Source: Azorinus chamasolen (taxonomy: Eukaryota > Mollusca > Bivalvia > Cardiida > Solecurtidae). Taken from it: a DNA stretch of 64,000 bases. Shown here piece by piece: positions 1 through 11,602 of this stretch. A program made the position numbers and the translations under genes. The stretch lies in assembly GCA_963576725.1 (NCBI GenBank), contig OY755252.1, forward strand, positions 40,242,599 through 40,306,598. Direction: 5' to 3'. Under the pieces are notes generated by a model, which saw only the letters and a list, made by a program, of their open reading frames with translations, was not told the origin of the DNA and searched no databases. The first letter of the stretch is position 1. Each line of letters opens with the position of its first letter.

Positions 1-22
1 GTTCAAGCTGTTTGACACTTGT

Positions 23-247
23 TTAACCCTTTACTCCATAGGCTATTTTTAGACCAAACCTCTTTGAATGAATCTACCCAAAAGGAGGAATTACTAGAGA
101 AAAGTAAAATTTTAGAAGTTTGTAGTTTGAAACCATTGTGATAAATAGAGTATTTGCTCCTATAGGAGCAAATGCTCTATTTATCACAATGGTTTCAACA
201 GGTGACTTTTACAGAGGCGTAGAAAGGCGTATGGAGGAAAGGGTTAA
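23..247. mobile_element. B MITE, full length
   Basis: TTAACCCTTT at the left and AAAGGGTTAA at the right. The central hairpin has arms 'aaaccattgtgataaatag' and its complement around a TCCTATAGGA centre. Confidence 0.85.
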
Positions 248-1100
248 TAGTTTCTCGAAAGTTTGGACAAACCTGAAATGTGTAATTCCTGCCCCAGTTT
301 AGTGTTTATCAGCATTATCAGTTTTAAAATAAAGTATCATGGTTTCTGAAGGTGTTTCATCTTGTTTTTGTATGATGAACAAATGATTGCACTAAGCAAA
401 CTACTTATGAAAACATTTTACTTCAGTTCTTAAGATGTGACTTTTTCAGAGAAATTATGTAATAAATCGTAAAATTTGGCCAGAATTGGATGCAACACAT
501 GATGGGGCAAACAGCACATCGCATTATCAAATTGTAGGGCCAATATGGTTTCCAGTGTTAAACACATAAAAACCACCAAAATTCAATCAGTTTGGTAGAC
601 TCCAGGTTGTATGGTTTATGATTAATTGTGTGTGTATATAATCAACTGTTATATGATCAGACATTTGAATTTGGTATGGGTAAACCCCTCAAAAAAAATT
701 CTTTACTGCCAAATAATTCTCATTTGCAAACAATGTCGCCTGCTTTAAGTTTTGGAGTGGACTTTCGGTCAATTTCTTCTCTAAAATACATTTGTTGGGT
801 CAAACAGATTGGATCCAGATGAGGCCCCAGGTTACTGGATATCTCATCTAGTCTAGATCCAAATTGTTTACAAACATAATGATCAGAGTCTCCCACTGCA
901 GTAATCCCTTTGAGTTGCTTTCAGACAACTTCAACACTGAATGAGCTAACTGTACATGCTTGGCATACTGGATATGAAGTTCAATAAATGTATGAAAATA
1001 ACTTAAAGCTTTGTGTTCTCCCAGAGTCCCAGATATTTCAGATACATAAATCCTTATTTCTCTACTAAGTACATGTAGTTGTAACTACTAATTAAAACCT
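248..1100. other. No recognisable gene
   Basis: AT-rich DNA without convincing exon or repeat structure. Small open frames here lack splice or family support. Confidence 0.5.
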
Positions 1101-1316
1101 CTAACTCATTCCCTCATAGGTTATTTTTAGATCCAACCTTTTTGAATAAATCTACCAAAAAGGAGTATTTACTAGAGAAAAGGAAAATATTAGAATTATA
1201 GTATTGAAACCATTGTGAATAATGCAGCATTTGCTCCTGTGGAGCAAATGCACTATTTATCACAATGGTTTCAAAAAGTGACTTTTACAGGTGTCAATAT
1301 GAGGGAATGAGTTAAA
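1101..1316. mobile_element. B MITE
   Basis: Same flanks and hairpin as the copy at 23-247. The left terminus is mutated (ctaactcattccc) and the right ends gaatgagttaa. Confidence 0.8.
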
Positions 1317-1641
1317 TAAGTAATCACAACCGTGTGTTTTGATCAAGAGCTAAGGAAACTTTTCTTGCAAAATGTTTGCATACTTCTCTTAATAGTAAAC
1401 TATATGCCTGGAATCTTCCCTCTAGGAGCAATGCATGCAATGGACCTGAATTGTTTATATAACTCAACGATGACCTCTTTAGATTCACTTCTATGAAGTT
1501 TGGTCATATTCCATTCAGTGGAGAAGTGGGAGATGTCGTTTGAAGAAATCTATTCCTAGCAATGGACTGGAAACAATAGTATAACTCTCCTAGAGGATCA
1601 TTCTTAAGGATTTTAGAAATATTTTTTTGAGATGATTATAT

Positions 1642-1847
1642 TTAACTCTTTGCATGCTAACTGTGATTACCTATGCAAACAGTTTGGATCCAGATGAGAC
1701 GCCACATAATTCGGCATCTCATCAGGATGCAAACTGTTTGTCATCTTGACCATATTTTTGAAAAGAAATTAAAGAAAGTTTATTTTAAGAATTGAAGCAG
1801 ATGACAATTATTGCAGACGAAAAATTACTTAGGATGCAAAGAGTTAA
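1642..1847. mobile_element. E MITE
   Basis: TTAACTCTTTGCATGC ... GATGCAAAGAGTTAA termini around the hairpin 'caaacagtttggatccagat', whose right arm carries one change. Confidence 0.82.
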
Positions 1848-1859
1848 AAGAAATGGGCA

Positions 1860-2358
1860 TTATATTGCGTTTCTAACTTTCTATGGTTCTGCCCATAGTA
1901 CCCAAATACATTGTAGGTAGGAACCATCAAATTTACAAGTCAAAAAAAGTCTGCTTCAGAAATATATGTCTATACAAGAAGTCAACGCTTTTTAAGTAAA
2001 TGTGGATTATACTGCTTTTCTCTGGCACCCATAGACGGGCCATAGTGCACCGGCGGGGTATGGGGACAAAAAAAAATTCCAAGTCAAACATAATTTAATT
2101 CACTCCCTACAACTTTCAAATGCACATATCTATTCAAAAACTCGACGTTTTTGTGAAGAAATAGAGATTATGTTGTTTTTCTACAGTTTTGGCCCCACCC
2201 ATGGTGCCTCGAGCGGGGACCAACAAATTACGAAGTCCAAAACAATCTTTGCTCCAGTCCCTATACAAACAGTCAACTTTTTCTCTAGGAAGTTTTATGG
2301 GGATTATATTGCTTTGTATAGTTTGGTCCCTTCCATAGTGCCCAGGGGTATGGGTGAC
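1860..2358. repeat. ~160-bp tandem repeat, left part
   Basis: Three diverged units with 'ccaagtc(c)aaa', 'cagtccctataca' and 'tttggtccc.ccatagtgc'. The same unit resumes at about 4057-4180 beyond the HINE-like element at 2359-4056, so that element interrupted the array. Confidence 0.65.
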
Positions 2359-4056
2359 AAAAACTAGAAATGGTGTCAAAGCCACCCGATGCTCGCCTGT
2401 TTAAAAGTTATGTCTAAAACGTGTCATATTGAACAAAAAAAAAAAAAATTCAATGTTCAATTTAAACTTAACTGCATCAATATCAGACCAAAATGCAACC
2501 AAATACCAATTTTCAGCAACTTTAAAATCATTAAACAAGAAAGATAAATATCAAGCATGGAAGCCTTAGTTCCATTGGTTCCAATGTAATAGACAGTTAA
2601 AGATTTTTGCAAAAGTAAGTCAAAGGTGAAGGTCAGAAGGGCAAAAATGTTGGCATGGTCATACCAAGTATAGAAGCCCTATGCCCATCATGTCCAATAT
2701 CATAAGCTTAAAACAAATACATTTGTATAATTTTTTTTGCAAATGTAGGTCAAAGTCAAGGTTACATGGTAAAAAAACATTGGTATGGTTGGAAAGTCTT
2801 AAGGCAGGAAAGATGCATACCAAGTATGGAAGCCCTAGGCCTATTAGTTCCAATGTTATATGCATTTAAAGACATTTGCAAAAGTAGGTCAAAGGTTAAG
2901 GTCAAATATGTTGGCATGGTCATACCAAGCATGGAAGCCCTAGGCTTATTGGTTGCAATGCTATGGGCATTTAAAGATTTTTGCAAAAGTAGGTCAATGT
3001 CACATAGTATAAACAATGGTATGGTTGGAAAAGTCTTAAGAAAGTTGCATACCAGTATGGAAGCCCTTGGCCTACTGGTTCAAATTTAAATAATTTTGCA
3101 AAAGTAGGTCAAAGTAACATGACAAACACAATGATATTGTTGGAAAGGTCTTAACACAAGAAAGTTGCATACCAAGTATGGAAACCCTTGGCCCATTGGT
3201 TCAAATGTTATAGGCATTTAAGATTTTGGCAAAAGTAGGTCAAAGGCAGAAAGGCAAAATGTTCGCATGTTCATACTAAGTATGGAAGCCCTATGCCTAT
3301 TGGTTCGAATGATATAGGCATTTAAAGATTTTTGCAAAAGTAGGTCAAAGGTCAAGGTCAGAAGGGCAGACAATCACATTGTTCGAAAAAGCTTAACATA
3401 AGAAAGTTGCATACCAAGTATGGAAGCCCTAGGTCCATTGGTACAATCATACCAAGTATGGAAGCCCTAGGCCTATTGGTTCCAGCCCTAGGCCTATTGG
3501 TTCCAATAATATAGACATTAAAAGATTTTTGCAAAAGTAGGTCAAATGTCAAGGGCAAAAATGACATGGTCGGAAAGGTTTCAACAATATGAACCTTCTG
3601 ACCAAATTTCAGCATTATAGCACAATTACCAACCCGTCCCAAAAACTTTTAACCTGGTGATTTTGGGCCAAATCAACCTATGTCCGAAACATGTCAAAAG
3701 TTAAAATAAAATTTAAAAACATTATTGATTTTTAACTTTATAACAGTAATATTTGACACTAAATGAACCTCCATACAAAACAACAACCCGTCCAAAAAAC
3801 TTTAACCTGGTGATTTGTGGCCAAAAGAACGAAGTCCATAACATGTCAAAAATTGATAAAATTGAAAGAAAACAAAAAATAATGTTTAACTTCATAACAG
3901 CAATATTTGACCCCAAATGAACTTCCATACAACATTTCAGCACGCACCCTAGTACAAATATAACTATTAAGCTTTAAAACAGCCCGTCCAAAAAACTTAA
4001 CATTGGCCACGCTTATGCCAGGGGTATAGCATAAGCTACGAAAAGGCGAGCTAAAA
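2359..4056 (+). mobile_element. HINE-like element with two minisatellite cores
   Basis: Head AACTAGAA then the small palindrome TGGTGTCAAAGCCA then GCTCGCCT. The 3' end is a hairpin and AGGCGAGCTAAAAA, so GCTCGCCT near the 5' end complements AGGCGAGC at the 3' end. The cores are a ~110-bp repeat (2570-3600; 'gcaaaagtaggtcaaag', 'accaagtatggaagccctag') and a ~155-bp repeat (3640-4000; 'caacccgtcc.aaaaacttt'). Confidence 0.6.
2570..3600 (+). repeat. ~110-bp minisatellite core (about nine units)
   Basis: Units carry 'caagtatggaagccctaggcc', 'attggttccaatgttatag', 'cattta.agatttttgcaaaa' and 'gtaggtcaaag'. Open frames on both strands here are by-products of the repeat. Confidence 0.85.
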
Positions 4057-4960
4057 ATTCCAAGTCCAAAATAATCTCTGGTTCAGTCCCTAAAAATTAA
4101 TCTTTGGTTTTGTCTGTACAACTTTCAAGTGCACTGGCCTATACAGAAAGTCGATGTGGTTTTTTTTAGGAAATAGGCATTATATTGATGACACTCAGAA
4201 ATTTAGGAGATGATGTTGAAATTAATGGACACAAAACCAGCATGCGGTCTTGGTCGTCTTCCAGTAGATGATCAGTCGTGAGTCAGATTTGACTGTAATG
4301 TTGACCCGTTTATTTGTGAGATTAAGATTGAAACCAATGTTTCACTTTTTTGCAACACGAGTTAAAACCAGTAAAGATACAGTCATTGATTTATTTGGAT
4401 GAAAGTCTTGAGCACGAGTGCAAGAGATTGTGAACCACCAATGGATGGAGATACGTGATTGTGATTTTTGCGACATTGTGAAAATAACAGCGCACTGTCG
4501 CAAAGGGAGGTAACTAGAAAAGACGATTATGTAAAAACCTTGAAGGTTACCGTGCAAAACGTTGTGATAAACCCATCTCTGTTGTTCAAATGAAACAGAA
4601 CAAGCACATACGTTGAATTTTTACATGCGATGAATGTTGAGATCTAACTTTCTTGCTATTCGAGGTATGTTTTACATGCGAACGTGACACATGGTCATAC
4701 AGTCAATTCGCACCTGTGACATTTCGTATAGATCTGGTCATTGATCGCTGTGATATAATTTTGCTTAAAAAAACTTCAGGTTCAATATTAATTATTATTT
4801 TGCAAGAAAATTATCTGCTCGTATTTTGTCGACATTTTAATCTGACTTGAATTAACATTTAATATTTTATACTAATATATGGCCTAATCTTTAGCCTGGT
4901 GAACAAACTTTTGTTGGCAGGAAAAGTTATCGACTTCAGTTTTCACAGCTGATTTAATAA
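4057..4960. other. Array remnant followed by unassigned sequence
   Basis: 4057-4180 resumes the 160-bp repeat of 1860-2358. The stretch 4190-4650 looks single-copy and could hold the missing 5' UTR exon of the plus-strand gene at 7.66 kb, but nothing in it proves that. Confidence 0.35.
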
Positions 4961-4962
4961 AA

Positions 4963-6096
4963 AACTAGAGGTTTTTGTCACAAAAACGGATGTCTCCCCT
5001 CTAATAAAAACAATATGTAAAGGGAAATCACTAAAAATGTTATGGTCTTGATGAATGATACTTCTCCTCATTATGCGCTTTCCACACTACATTTTTCAAG
5101 AAGAAAATGATAACAGCTAATAACTCCAAAAATACTGATACCAGATTTATGGCCCTTGTGCATGACACTTACTTTCATCATGCTCTTTCCAAAAATAAAA
5201 TGTCATTCCAATAGCATCAGTCGAACAGGAGTTATTGATCAGACAAAAAATGTAACAAAGGGCAATAACTCCAAAAGTATTGAAGCCAGAATTATGGCCC
5301 TTATTCATGACACTTTCTCTCATCATGCTCTTTCCATGTATGAAGTTTCAATACGATGGCAAGAGCCATGTAGGAGTTATCATCCCGACAAGAAAGAATT
5401 GTACAAGGAGCAATAACTCTAAATTTATTGAAGCTCGAGTTAAGGATCTTATGCATGACACTTTCTCTTATCATGATCGTTCCATGTATGAAGTTTCACT
5501 CCAATGGCATGTGTCACATAGGAGTAATCATCCGGACAAAAAATTGTGATTTTTTTTTACAAAGGGCAATAACTCCAATATTAGTGAAGCCAGAGATATG
5601 GACCTTGTGCATGACACTTCCTCTCGTTATGACCTTTCCATATATGAAGTTTCAATCCAATGGCATGAGCCATATAGAAGTTACCGTCCGGACAAAAAAG
5701 TGTGAATTTTTTTACAAAGGGCAATAACTCCTATATTAGTGAAGCCAGAGTTATGTACCTTCTGCATGACACTTCCTCTCATTATGTTCTTTCCATATAT
5801 GAAGTTTCAATCAACTGGCATCAGCCATATTGAAGTTATCGTCCGGACAAAAAAGTGTGATTTTTTTTTCACAAGGGGCAATAACTCCTATATTAGTGAA
5901 GCCAGAGTTATGGACCTTGTGCATGACACTTCCTCTCATTATGCTCTTTCCATATATGAAGTTTCAATCAACTGGCATCAGCCATATTGAAGTTATCGTC
6001 CGGACAAAAAGTGTGACAGACAGACGGACGGACAGACAGACAACTCTCACGAAAACAATATGTCTCCCCCATATAAATATGGGGGGAGACATAATA
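4963..6096 (+). mobile_element. HINE-like element with ~148-bp tandem core
   Basis: Head AACTAGAG, palindrome GTTTTTGTCACAAAAAC, then ATGTCTCCCC. The 3' hairpin GTCTCCCCCAT...ATGGGGGGAGACAT has its last arm also complementary to ATGTCTCCCC near the 5' end. The core has about seven units ('gggcaataactcc', 'gccagagttatgg.ccttgtg', 'catgacactt.ctctcatta', 'atgaagtttcaat') and ends in a (GGAC/GACA)-rich run. Confidence 0.7.
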
Positions 6097-6157
6097 ATTA
6101 CTATTAGATTAGCTGATCTTTTATAATGGCATGACTATCATCATGGGTGCTGGTGAA

Positions 6158-6772
6158 TTCGCCTAATGACCAACTCGCCTACAATTGGATATCTAGTAAC
6201 CTGGATCAATGGTACATTCACCTCAAAAACAATTATATATTTCACACTTTATATTACAGGTAGATCTAACATGCCAATAAAATAAGCTATTTGTAACAAG
6301 ATCAACTTGCAAACTTTACAACCTGGTTGAAGGGGACGGATGCAAACATAGAATACACCATTATTATACTGAAAGTAAAAGTGCCACTTGCACCAACAAG
6401 AAAATTATGAGTATTATTCATATTTATAAGTCAGTAAAACCATATTAAGTGAAGTGACTTTGTTGGGAGGGAAGAATTTACTTTCCATATGCACAAGTAT
6501 ATATTTAAAGTTTAAAGGCCCCTTTCCCTCAGAATATTTCTTCAAAATCATGCACTTTTCCCCAAACACTGACTTTACATTGGAAATTTGTTTCCCCTAT
6601 ATCAAACTACTGACACTGTACTATTTTTTTCCCCAAAAGTAGAGGCCAGGCCCCTTCCGCACTTGATGAAAAAAAAAGTCCTGTTTTAATATATAATTAC
6701 TTTCTAGGCGAATTCACATTCAAGTTACTATATATCTAATTGTAGGCAAGTTGGTCATACGGCAATTTCACC
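6158..6772. mobile_element. Short TIR element (~615 bp)
   Basis: About 50-bp terminal inverted repeats. Left 'ggtgaattcgcctaatgacc', 'tgcctacaattggatat'; the right end is its complement with a few changes ('ggtgaaattgccgtatgacc' read on the minus strand). No coding capacity. Confidence 0.7.
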
Positions 6773-7174
6773 ATAAACATATGATTGGGCTCGGCAGAAA
6801 CAGTAGAATGAGATTTATATTTATAAGTCCATATGATGAATTAATCGTTTAAAAAAGAATTTTACTATTCAAACTAATAAAATTGTATTTAGTTTATTAA
6901 CTGTTATTTGTTTAGGAAGGTGCTACTATATTTGCACTGTTTTCATAGTCCATCCTTTCACTTTTTTCACCCATAAATTGACAGTTGCCATTCAATGATT
7001 CAAGGCTGTCATTTATCGATGAAATAGAGATTTATGCAATATAGTATTAAAGCCATCACCCTGAAATCTCGCAATCGTATTTGTTAATAGCACAGCCATG
7101 ATACAGATGCTCTGCTAAAATGAGATACTCCTTGTCTACTGCTGTCACTAGCCGTATAATAAGATAAATACTCC

Positions 7175-7390
7175 TTAACCCTTTCGCTGCCAAACTCTGT
7201 CGTCTGATAACTTTGTCGTCTGCTACAAATTTTCATTCTTTTGATTTTCTTCAATTTTTGTTTCAAAAACATTGTAACAGTAACAAACAGTTTGGATCCT
7301 GATGAGATTCAGAGTTACTCGGCGTCTCATCTGGATCCAAACCGTTTGCATAGGTAATCACAGATCCGGCATTGGCAGCGAAAGGGTTAA
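7175..7390. mobile_element. E MITE, full length
   Basis: TTAACCCTTTCGCTGCCAA ... TTGGCAGCGAAAGGGTTAA, 19-bp perfect ends. Hairpin 'caaacagtttggatcc(t/c)gatgagat'. Lies just upstream of the ROMO1-like coding exon. Confidence 0.88.
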
Positions 7391-7662
7391 TGTACTCTGT
7401 CATTAGCTGTATTATAAGATAGATTCTCCTTACCTACTGCTCTGTCATTAGCAATGTAATAAGACAGATTGAGATAATCATTATCTATTGCCATATCATT
7501 ATTCTAAAGATTCGATGAATATTGCTTTACTCCTGATTGAAATTCATTGAACTTTGTGGTTATTTTTGTAAAATAAATTACAGCAAGTAATATTCATGAT
7601 TGCCCTTACAAGAGCTGGCTGAGCAAGATCAAACACTTTAAGTCTTGTGCATATACTTGCAG

Positions 7663-7790
7663 ATGGACACGTCTGAGGGATCACTTTACAGAGAGCCAAC
7701 ATGTATGGAGAAATGTATACTTGGCTTTAAGGTTGGAGCTGGAACAGGGTTTTTCTTTGGCGGGTTGCTTACTTCAGCAGGAGCAGCAAA
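7663..7790 (+). CDS. ROMO1-like gene, exon with start codon
   Basis: 128 nt. The acceptor (acttgcag) abuts the ATG, so the start codon is the first codon of this exon and the 5' UTR must lie in an upstream exon. It ends GCAGCAAA before donor GTAAGT. Confidence 0.65.
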
Positions 7791-10640
7791 GTAAGTTGGT
7801 AATTAGGACCTGACACTGTTGTACAATACCTTAACCCTTTCTCTCATATAAACGCCTTTCACGCATTTGCAAACAGAGCCCTGTTGTTTACTCACAACTT
7901 TGGTAGATGTACATGACAGATCACTTGGCCTTTTAAGTTTTAACCCATTCCCGCATATTGACACATTTTATGCTTTGTAAAAGCTACTTTCTGAAATCAT
8001 TGTGATAAAAATGAGCAATAATTGCTACATAGAAGCAAATGCTGTATTTATCACAATGGTTTCAACACTACAGTTCCCTTTTCCTTTCCTGTAGTAAGTG
8101 ATCCTTTTCAGTACATTTATTCAAAGATGTTGGATCTAAAGATAGCCTATGGGAGAATGAGTTAAGATATTAACTAACTGACCAAAACAGGGTCATCATG
8201 GCCCTCTGTTTTAGTCATTTTCGCTCATTGCTCCCTTTCTGCTTTGTAAATGCATATTCAATCAAAAATGACCATATGAAGTGGCAAAGCATACAATATC
8301 TCAAAATATATTTTTTAAGAGTTTCACACGCTGAAATGCTTCACTCTCTTGTTGTTTAAACACAAGGAGAATGCTACCTACACAGTTAGGAGTAATTAGA
8401 GTACATTGTACAGTAAAACCTGTCTTAAATGATCATTGATTGATGGAACATAGGAGCCTTATCCCTTTCCCTGTTCTATATTTAGTTCCACTGAATATTT
8501 ATGGACAAGATAGTTATTATATAAATATCAGATGATCCTATAGAGAGTAACAGCATGTATTCTTAACCCGAGGTTGGTAATGTTCACTGAGGTGTTAGCC
8601 GAGGTGGACATTACCATATCGAGGGTTGACTATATGTGCTGTCACCCTCCATGGGATATGATATTTATTTTATTATAGCGAACATCACAATCAATTTCAT
8701 CAGCAAAAAGATTTATTCAATGACAACAATAAACAGTTTGAAAGAAGAGTTATACTCAGTGCTTAAAAATCAAGGAACAGCTTCACACTTCTATTCAGTA
8801 CATGCTTGGTACTGGCTTGAGTCCTTTTTACTGTCCAATCTTGACAGATCCTCCTCCGAAATACTTGCAAAAAGCGACATTTCTCAAATTATTGAAAATA
8901 AATTAAAAAAAACCTGTCAAAATGTTTGGTTAACAAATTGCAAGCGTCGGATGACGTCAATCGGATGACGTCATACACACAATTTAACTAGCGCTCACTT
9001 ATCTTAACGTAATGTTGTACGCATGAAATAATGTTGCATGGAACAGTACAAATTGATTCATGGCAGGTACATGTATATGGAAAATTAGTATATGAATGTC
9101 AAGTGAGGTATAGTAAAATGAAATATGGAAGGTGTAATTTAGCCATTTTAGAAACTAAAGAAGCAGACCTATCAAATTCTATTAGCAACAGAGCAGACCC
9201 TGATCGAAGGCTCCTATAGGAGCCATCTAATCTGGGTCTACTGTGTTTGCAAATGCTTGATAAGGCGTTTATATGAAGGAAAGAGTTAAGCAACAGGCAG
9301 CTTAGAGTTTAGTGTAGAAATGAAGAAACATTTGTTGCAAAATGTTCAAAATATTTCTCTTATCTAGAGCCCAGCTGATCTATTCATACCTCCTCAATGA
9401 AGTGGGTGGGTGTGTTGGGGGGGGGGGGGTGTTGCTGGAATCAGGTTGTCTGATCTTCTTTTACAGTTGCTTCAAATTTGTTGAAAGTTCATGTATAGCT
9501 GTATGACCATATAAACCTGTGCACTGCATATTTCTATTTTGATCAGACCACTACTTCAGCTCCCCCTTTTAGTCCCCTACCAACGTTTTCCCGTTGTCTG
9601 GACGTTTTATGGAAGTGGCTCGAGATATCAACTCTATATTGTGTACAAAGCCAAATATAGATGAGTTGCAGCTTAAGTTACAGCTTAAGTTCCAATCTCA
9701 GTCAGGTTGAATAATTTTTGCCAGAGTTGAACACTTGAACTTTAATTTTTTTCTTCAAATTTTGAATTTTCCGATTTTTTTTTTGGAAATGGTTGGAGAT
9801 ATTAACTTTATATTTCACATAAAGCTAAATCTAGATGAGTTACAACTTACTTTGAATCTCAGTCCGCTTTTGAATCTCAGTCCAGTTGAATAATTTTTTC
9901 CAGAGTTATGACCTTTGAACTTTAATTTTTGGATATTTTTGGAAAGTAGTTGGAGATATTAACTTCATGCTAAATCTAGATGACTTACAGCTTAAGTTTG
10001 AATATCAGTCTGGTTGAAAAAAAATTGTCAGGGTTATGGTCCTTGTACTTGTTTCATGAAAAGATACTTACATGTAGGTTTTGAACTTTGGAGTTGACAC
10101 ATCGCGAAATAAACAAAGCTGCTTGACCGTATTAGATGACATTGTCAGCAGCCAAAACACTTCCATGAATTGAGTTATCTCCCTTTTTTGACTTACAATA
10201 TTTGGTTAAAGTTGCTTTTTATGCAGCCAGGTTGGGGGTATTCCTTAGCCTTTGGCTTACAGTTCTAGTTTATTATTATAATTATACTGGAAGTAAGAGA
10301 TATTGGGAGAGTGGGTGGGTACTGGAAATCAGGTCATCCATCTATCTACACAATTATGTCTGTTTCTTCTACAGTAAGGTGCCTAAATGTTTGAAGTTGT
10401 TATACCAGTTGTGAGAACCTGTGCAACTGAAATTTTCATTTGGTTTTGAGTTATTACCTCTATACAAATAAGGAACCAATGGGGGAGTAGTCTTGTGCTT
10501 ACAATTCTGTTTTTATTTATTTTTATTTCAGAACTAATATACCTAAAGGCACAAAGTGGAGAATAATTCTACAATTCAGCACATTGTCTGCTTTGGCCCT
10601 GGGGACTGTGTTCACAGGTATTGTAAGAGCAAAGTGCTGA
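7663..10640 (+). CDS. Small two-hairpin membrane protein, ROMO1/Mgr2-like (tentative), two exons
   Basis: Two exons encode 78 residues. It opens MDTSEGSLYREPTCMEKC and continues with a glycine-rich first hydrophobic segment (GFKVGAGTGFFFGGLL). A basic loop (PKGTKWR) follows, then a second hydrophobic segment ending VRAKC-stop. From the Pro of EPTC to the final Cys it has the same length as ROMO1 and shares, without gaps, the P-x-C start, G-F-x-x-G-x-x-x-G-x-x-x-G spacing, a Leu, a late Ser/Gly/Thr and the terminal Cys. ROMO1/Mgr2 are inner mitochondrial membrane proteins tied to the TIM23 translocase. Real ROMO1 is far more conserved than this, so it would be a divergent paralog; another glycine-zipper mitochondrial protein is the main alternative. 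The 5' UTR exon was not identified. A polyadenylation signal follows at 10864. Confidence 0.6.
7940..8165. mobile_element. B MITE (reverse orientation)
   Basis: TTAACCCATTCCC ... GAATGAGTTAA with a degraded hairpin (aaatcattgtgataaa / tttatcacaatggttt). Lies in the intron of the ROMO1-like gene. A truncated A fragment precedes it at 7830-7905. Confidence 0.75.
8550..9000. other. Unclassified segment with a 110-codon open frame
   Basis: Begins with an imperfect palindrome (taacccgaggttggtaatgt / acattaccatatcgagggtt). It holds one plus-strand frame (8636-8968) with no recognised domain and ends in paired 'atgacgtca' motifs. Probably transposon-derived, as it lies in the intron of the small gene. 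Confidence 0.35.
9105..9289. mobile_element. A MITE, left end lost
   Basis: Carries 'aaatatggaaggtg', 'gaaactaaagaagcaga', the A hairpin and the right end GGAAAGAGTTAA. Confidence 0.7.
9590..10040. repeat. ~125-bp tandem repeat, three diverged units
   Basis: Units share 'gga.atg(g)ttggagatattaact', 'aaatctagatgagttacagc', 'aatctcagtc.ggttgaata' and 'cagagtt.tgacctttgaact'. Lies in the intron of the ROMO1-like gene. Confidence 0.7.
10532..10640 (+). CDS. ROMO1-like gene, terminal coding exon
   Basis: 109 nt after acceptor TTTTATTTCAG. The first base completes a Lys codon and 35 codons follow to TGA. It contains the basic loop and second hydrophobic segment (FSTLSALALGTVFTGIV). Confidence 0.65.
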
Positions 10641-10863
10641 CCATTATCAACTGTCACCACCACCAGATAATCAACTCATTTGTCTGTTACGTTATTGCAA
10701 CATATTTGGTAAACTGAGCAGAGTGGATCTAACAATACTGACAAATGTCCTCTACTGATCTGAAGTGTAGAAGTAAAGAACAGTGTTGCATTATGTGTTC
10801 ACAACTGTCAGTGTTTATTCAATCATATTTCATTGATATCGTTTGCCTTACAAATGCAATTTG

Positions 10864-10869
10864 AATAAA
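10864..10869 (+). terminator. Polyadenylation signal of the ROMO1-like gene
   Basis: AATAAA 224 bp after the stop codon, followed by a T-rich stretch. It fits a short 3' UTR. Confidence 0.5.
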
Positions 10870-11059
10870 TTATTGTTTTCCTCTCTGTTACATTTGTATT
10901 TGTGTTATATTTTTTATGCTGCAATTTCAAAAAGAAAATACATGTACACTTGTATTCCTTCATGTTCTTTGACGTCATATAATAATAATAATAATAAATG
11001 TACCGGTACATGTAATTACATCATTTTTAGATCCCCATCTTCAGACATTTTAGGGCGTA

Positions 11060-11263
11060 CAGTAAAACCCCTCTAATGCGACCACTTAATAAACAGCCAT
11101 TGGTGTCGTTTAAAGCATGTGGTTGCTTAATGCAGGGCAAAAGTAATGCAGAAAGCTCCTCAAGGAGCTTTCTGCATTACTTTTGTCCTGCATTAAGCTA
11201 CCACATGCATCTAGCACCCAGAATTATACCTCTTCGAGGTGGTCGCATTAGCGGGGTTTACTG
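11060..11263. mobile_element. D MITE, full length
   Basis: TA flanks. CAGTAAAACCCCTCTAATGC at the left, its complement at the right, and a palindrome centred on 'gaaagctcctcaaggagctt'. The ends resemble pogo/Tigger-type Tc1-mariner inverted repeats. Confidence 0.85.
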
Positions 11264-11602
11264 TATTATGTTTTCACCCTCAGCAGGTGTACATGCTGCA
11301 ACTCCTATGAATACCAACAAATTATGACCTAGCTGAGAAATAATATACAGGTGACACATACTTGTGATCTCAATATTCAAGGATTTAAAGGATCAAAAGA
11401 TTTATTTTGAGATGTCCGGAAATGGACCTATCTGAAATTATGGACCTCCACTAACTGGCATTGATTTTTCAATAACCAGATCATGAAACCACAAAACATA
11501 AACCAAAATACATTGTATGTTTCAAATGTTCTTGTAGAAATACTGAAGGCTGTCTCATTTGACAAATAAAACGATGAAAAGAAATGCTGCACTACTGTGT
11601 TT
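11264..11602. other. No recognisable gene
   Basis: Short AT-rich stretch between a D MITE and a HINE-like array; no exon or repeat seen. Confidence 0.45.

Noticed and set aside
1642..1847. Hairpins (E, A, B families) as bacterial-type terminators or attachment sites
   Set aside because: They recur dozens of times with conserved TTAA-ended flanks in an intron-containing genome, which identifies them as MITEs.
2134..3642. Several open frames on both strands
   Set aside because: They are periodic by-products of the 110-bp and 160-bp tandem repeats; the same peptides recur at the repeat period.
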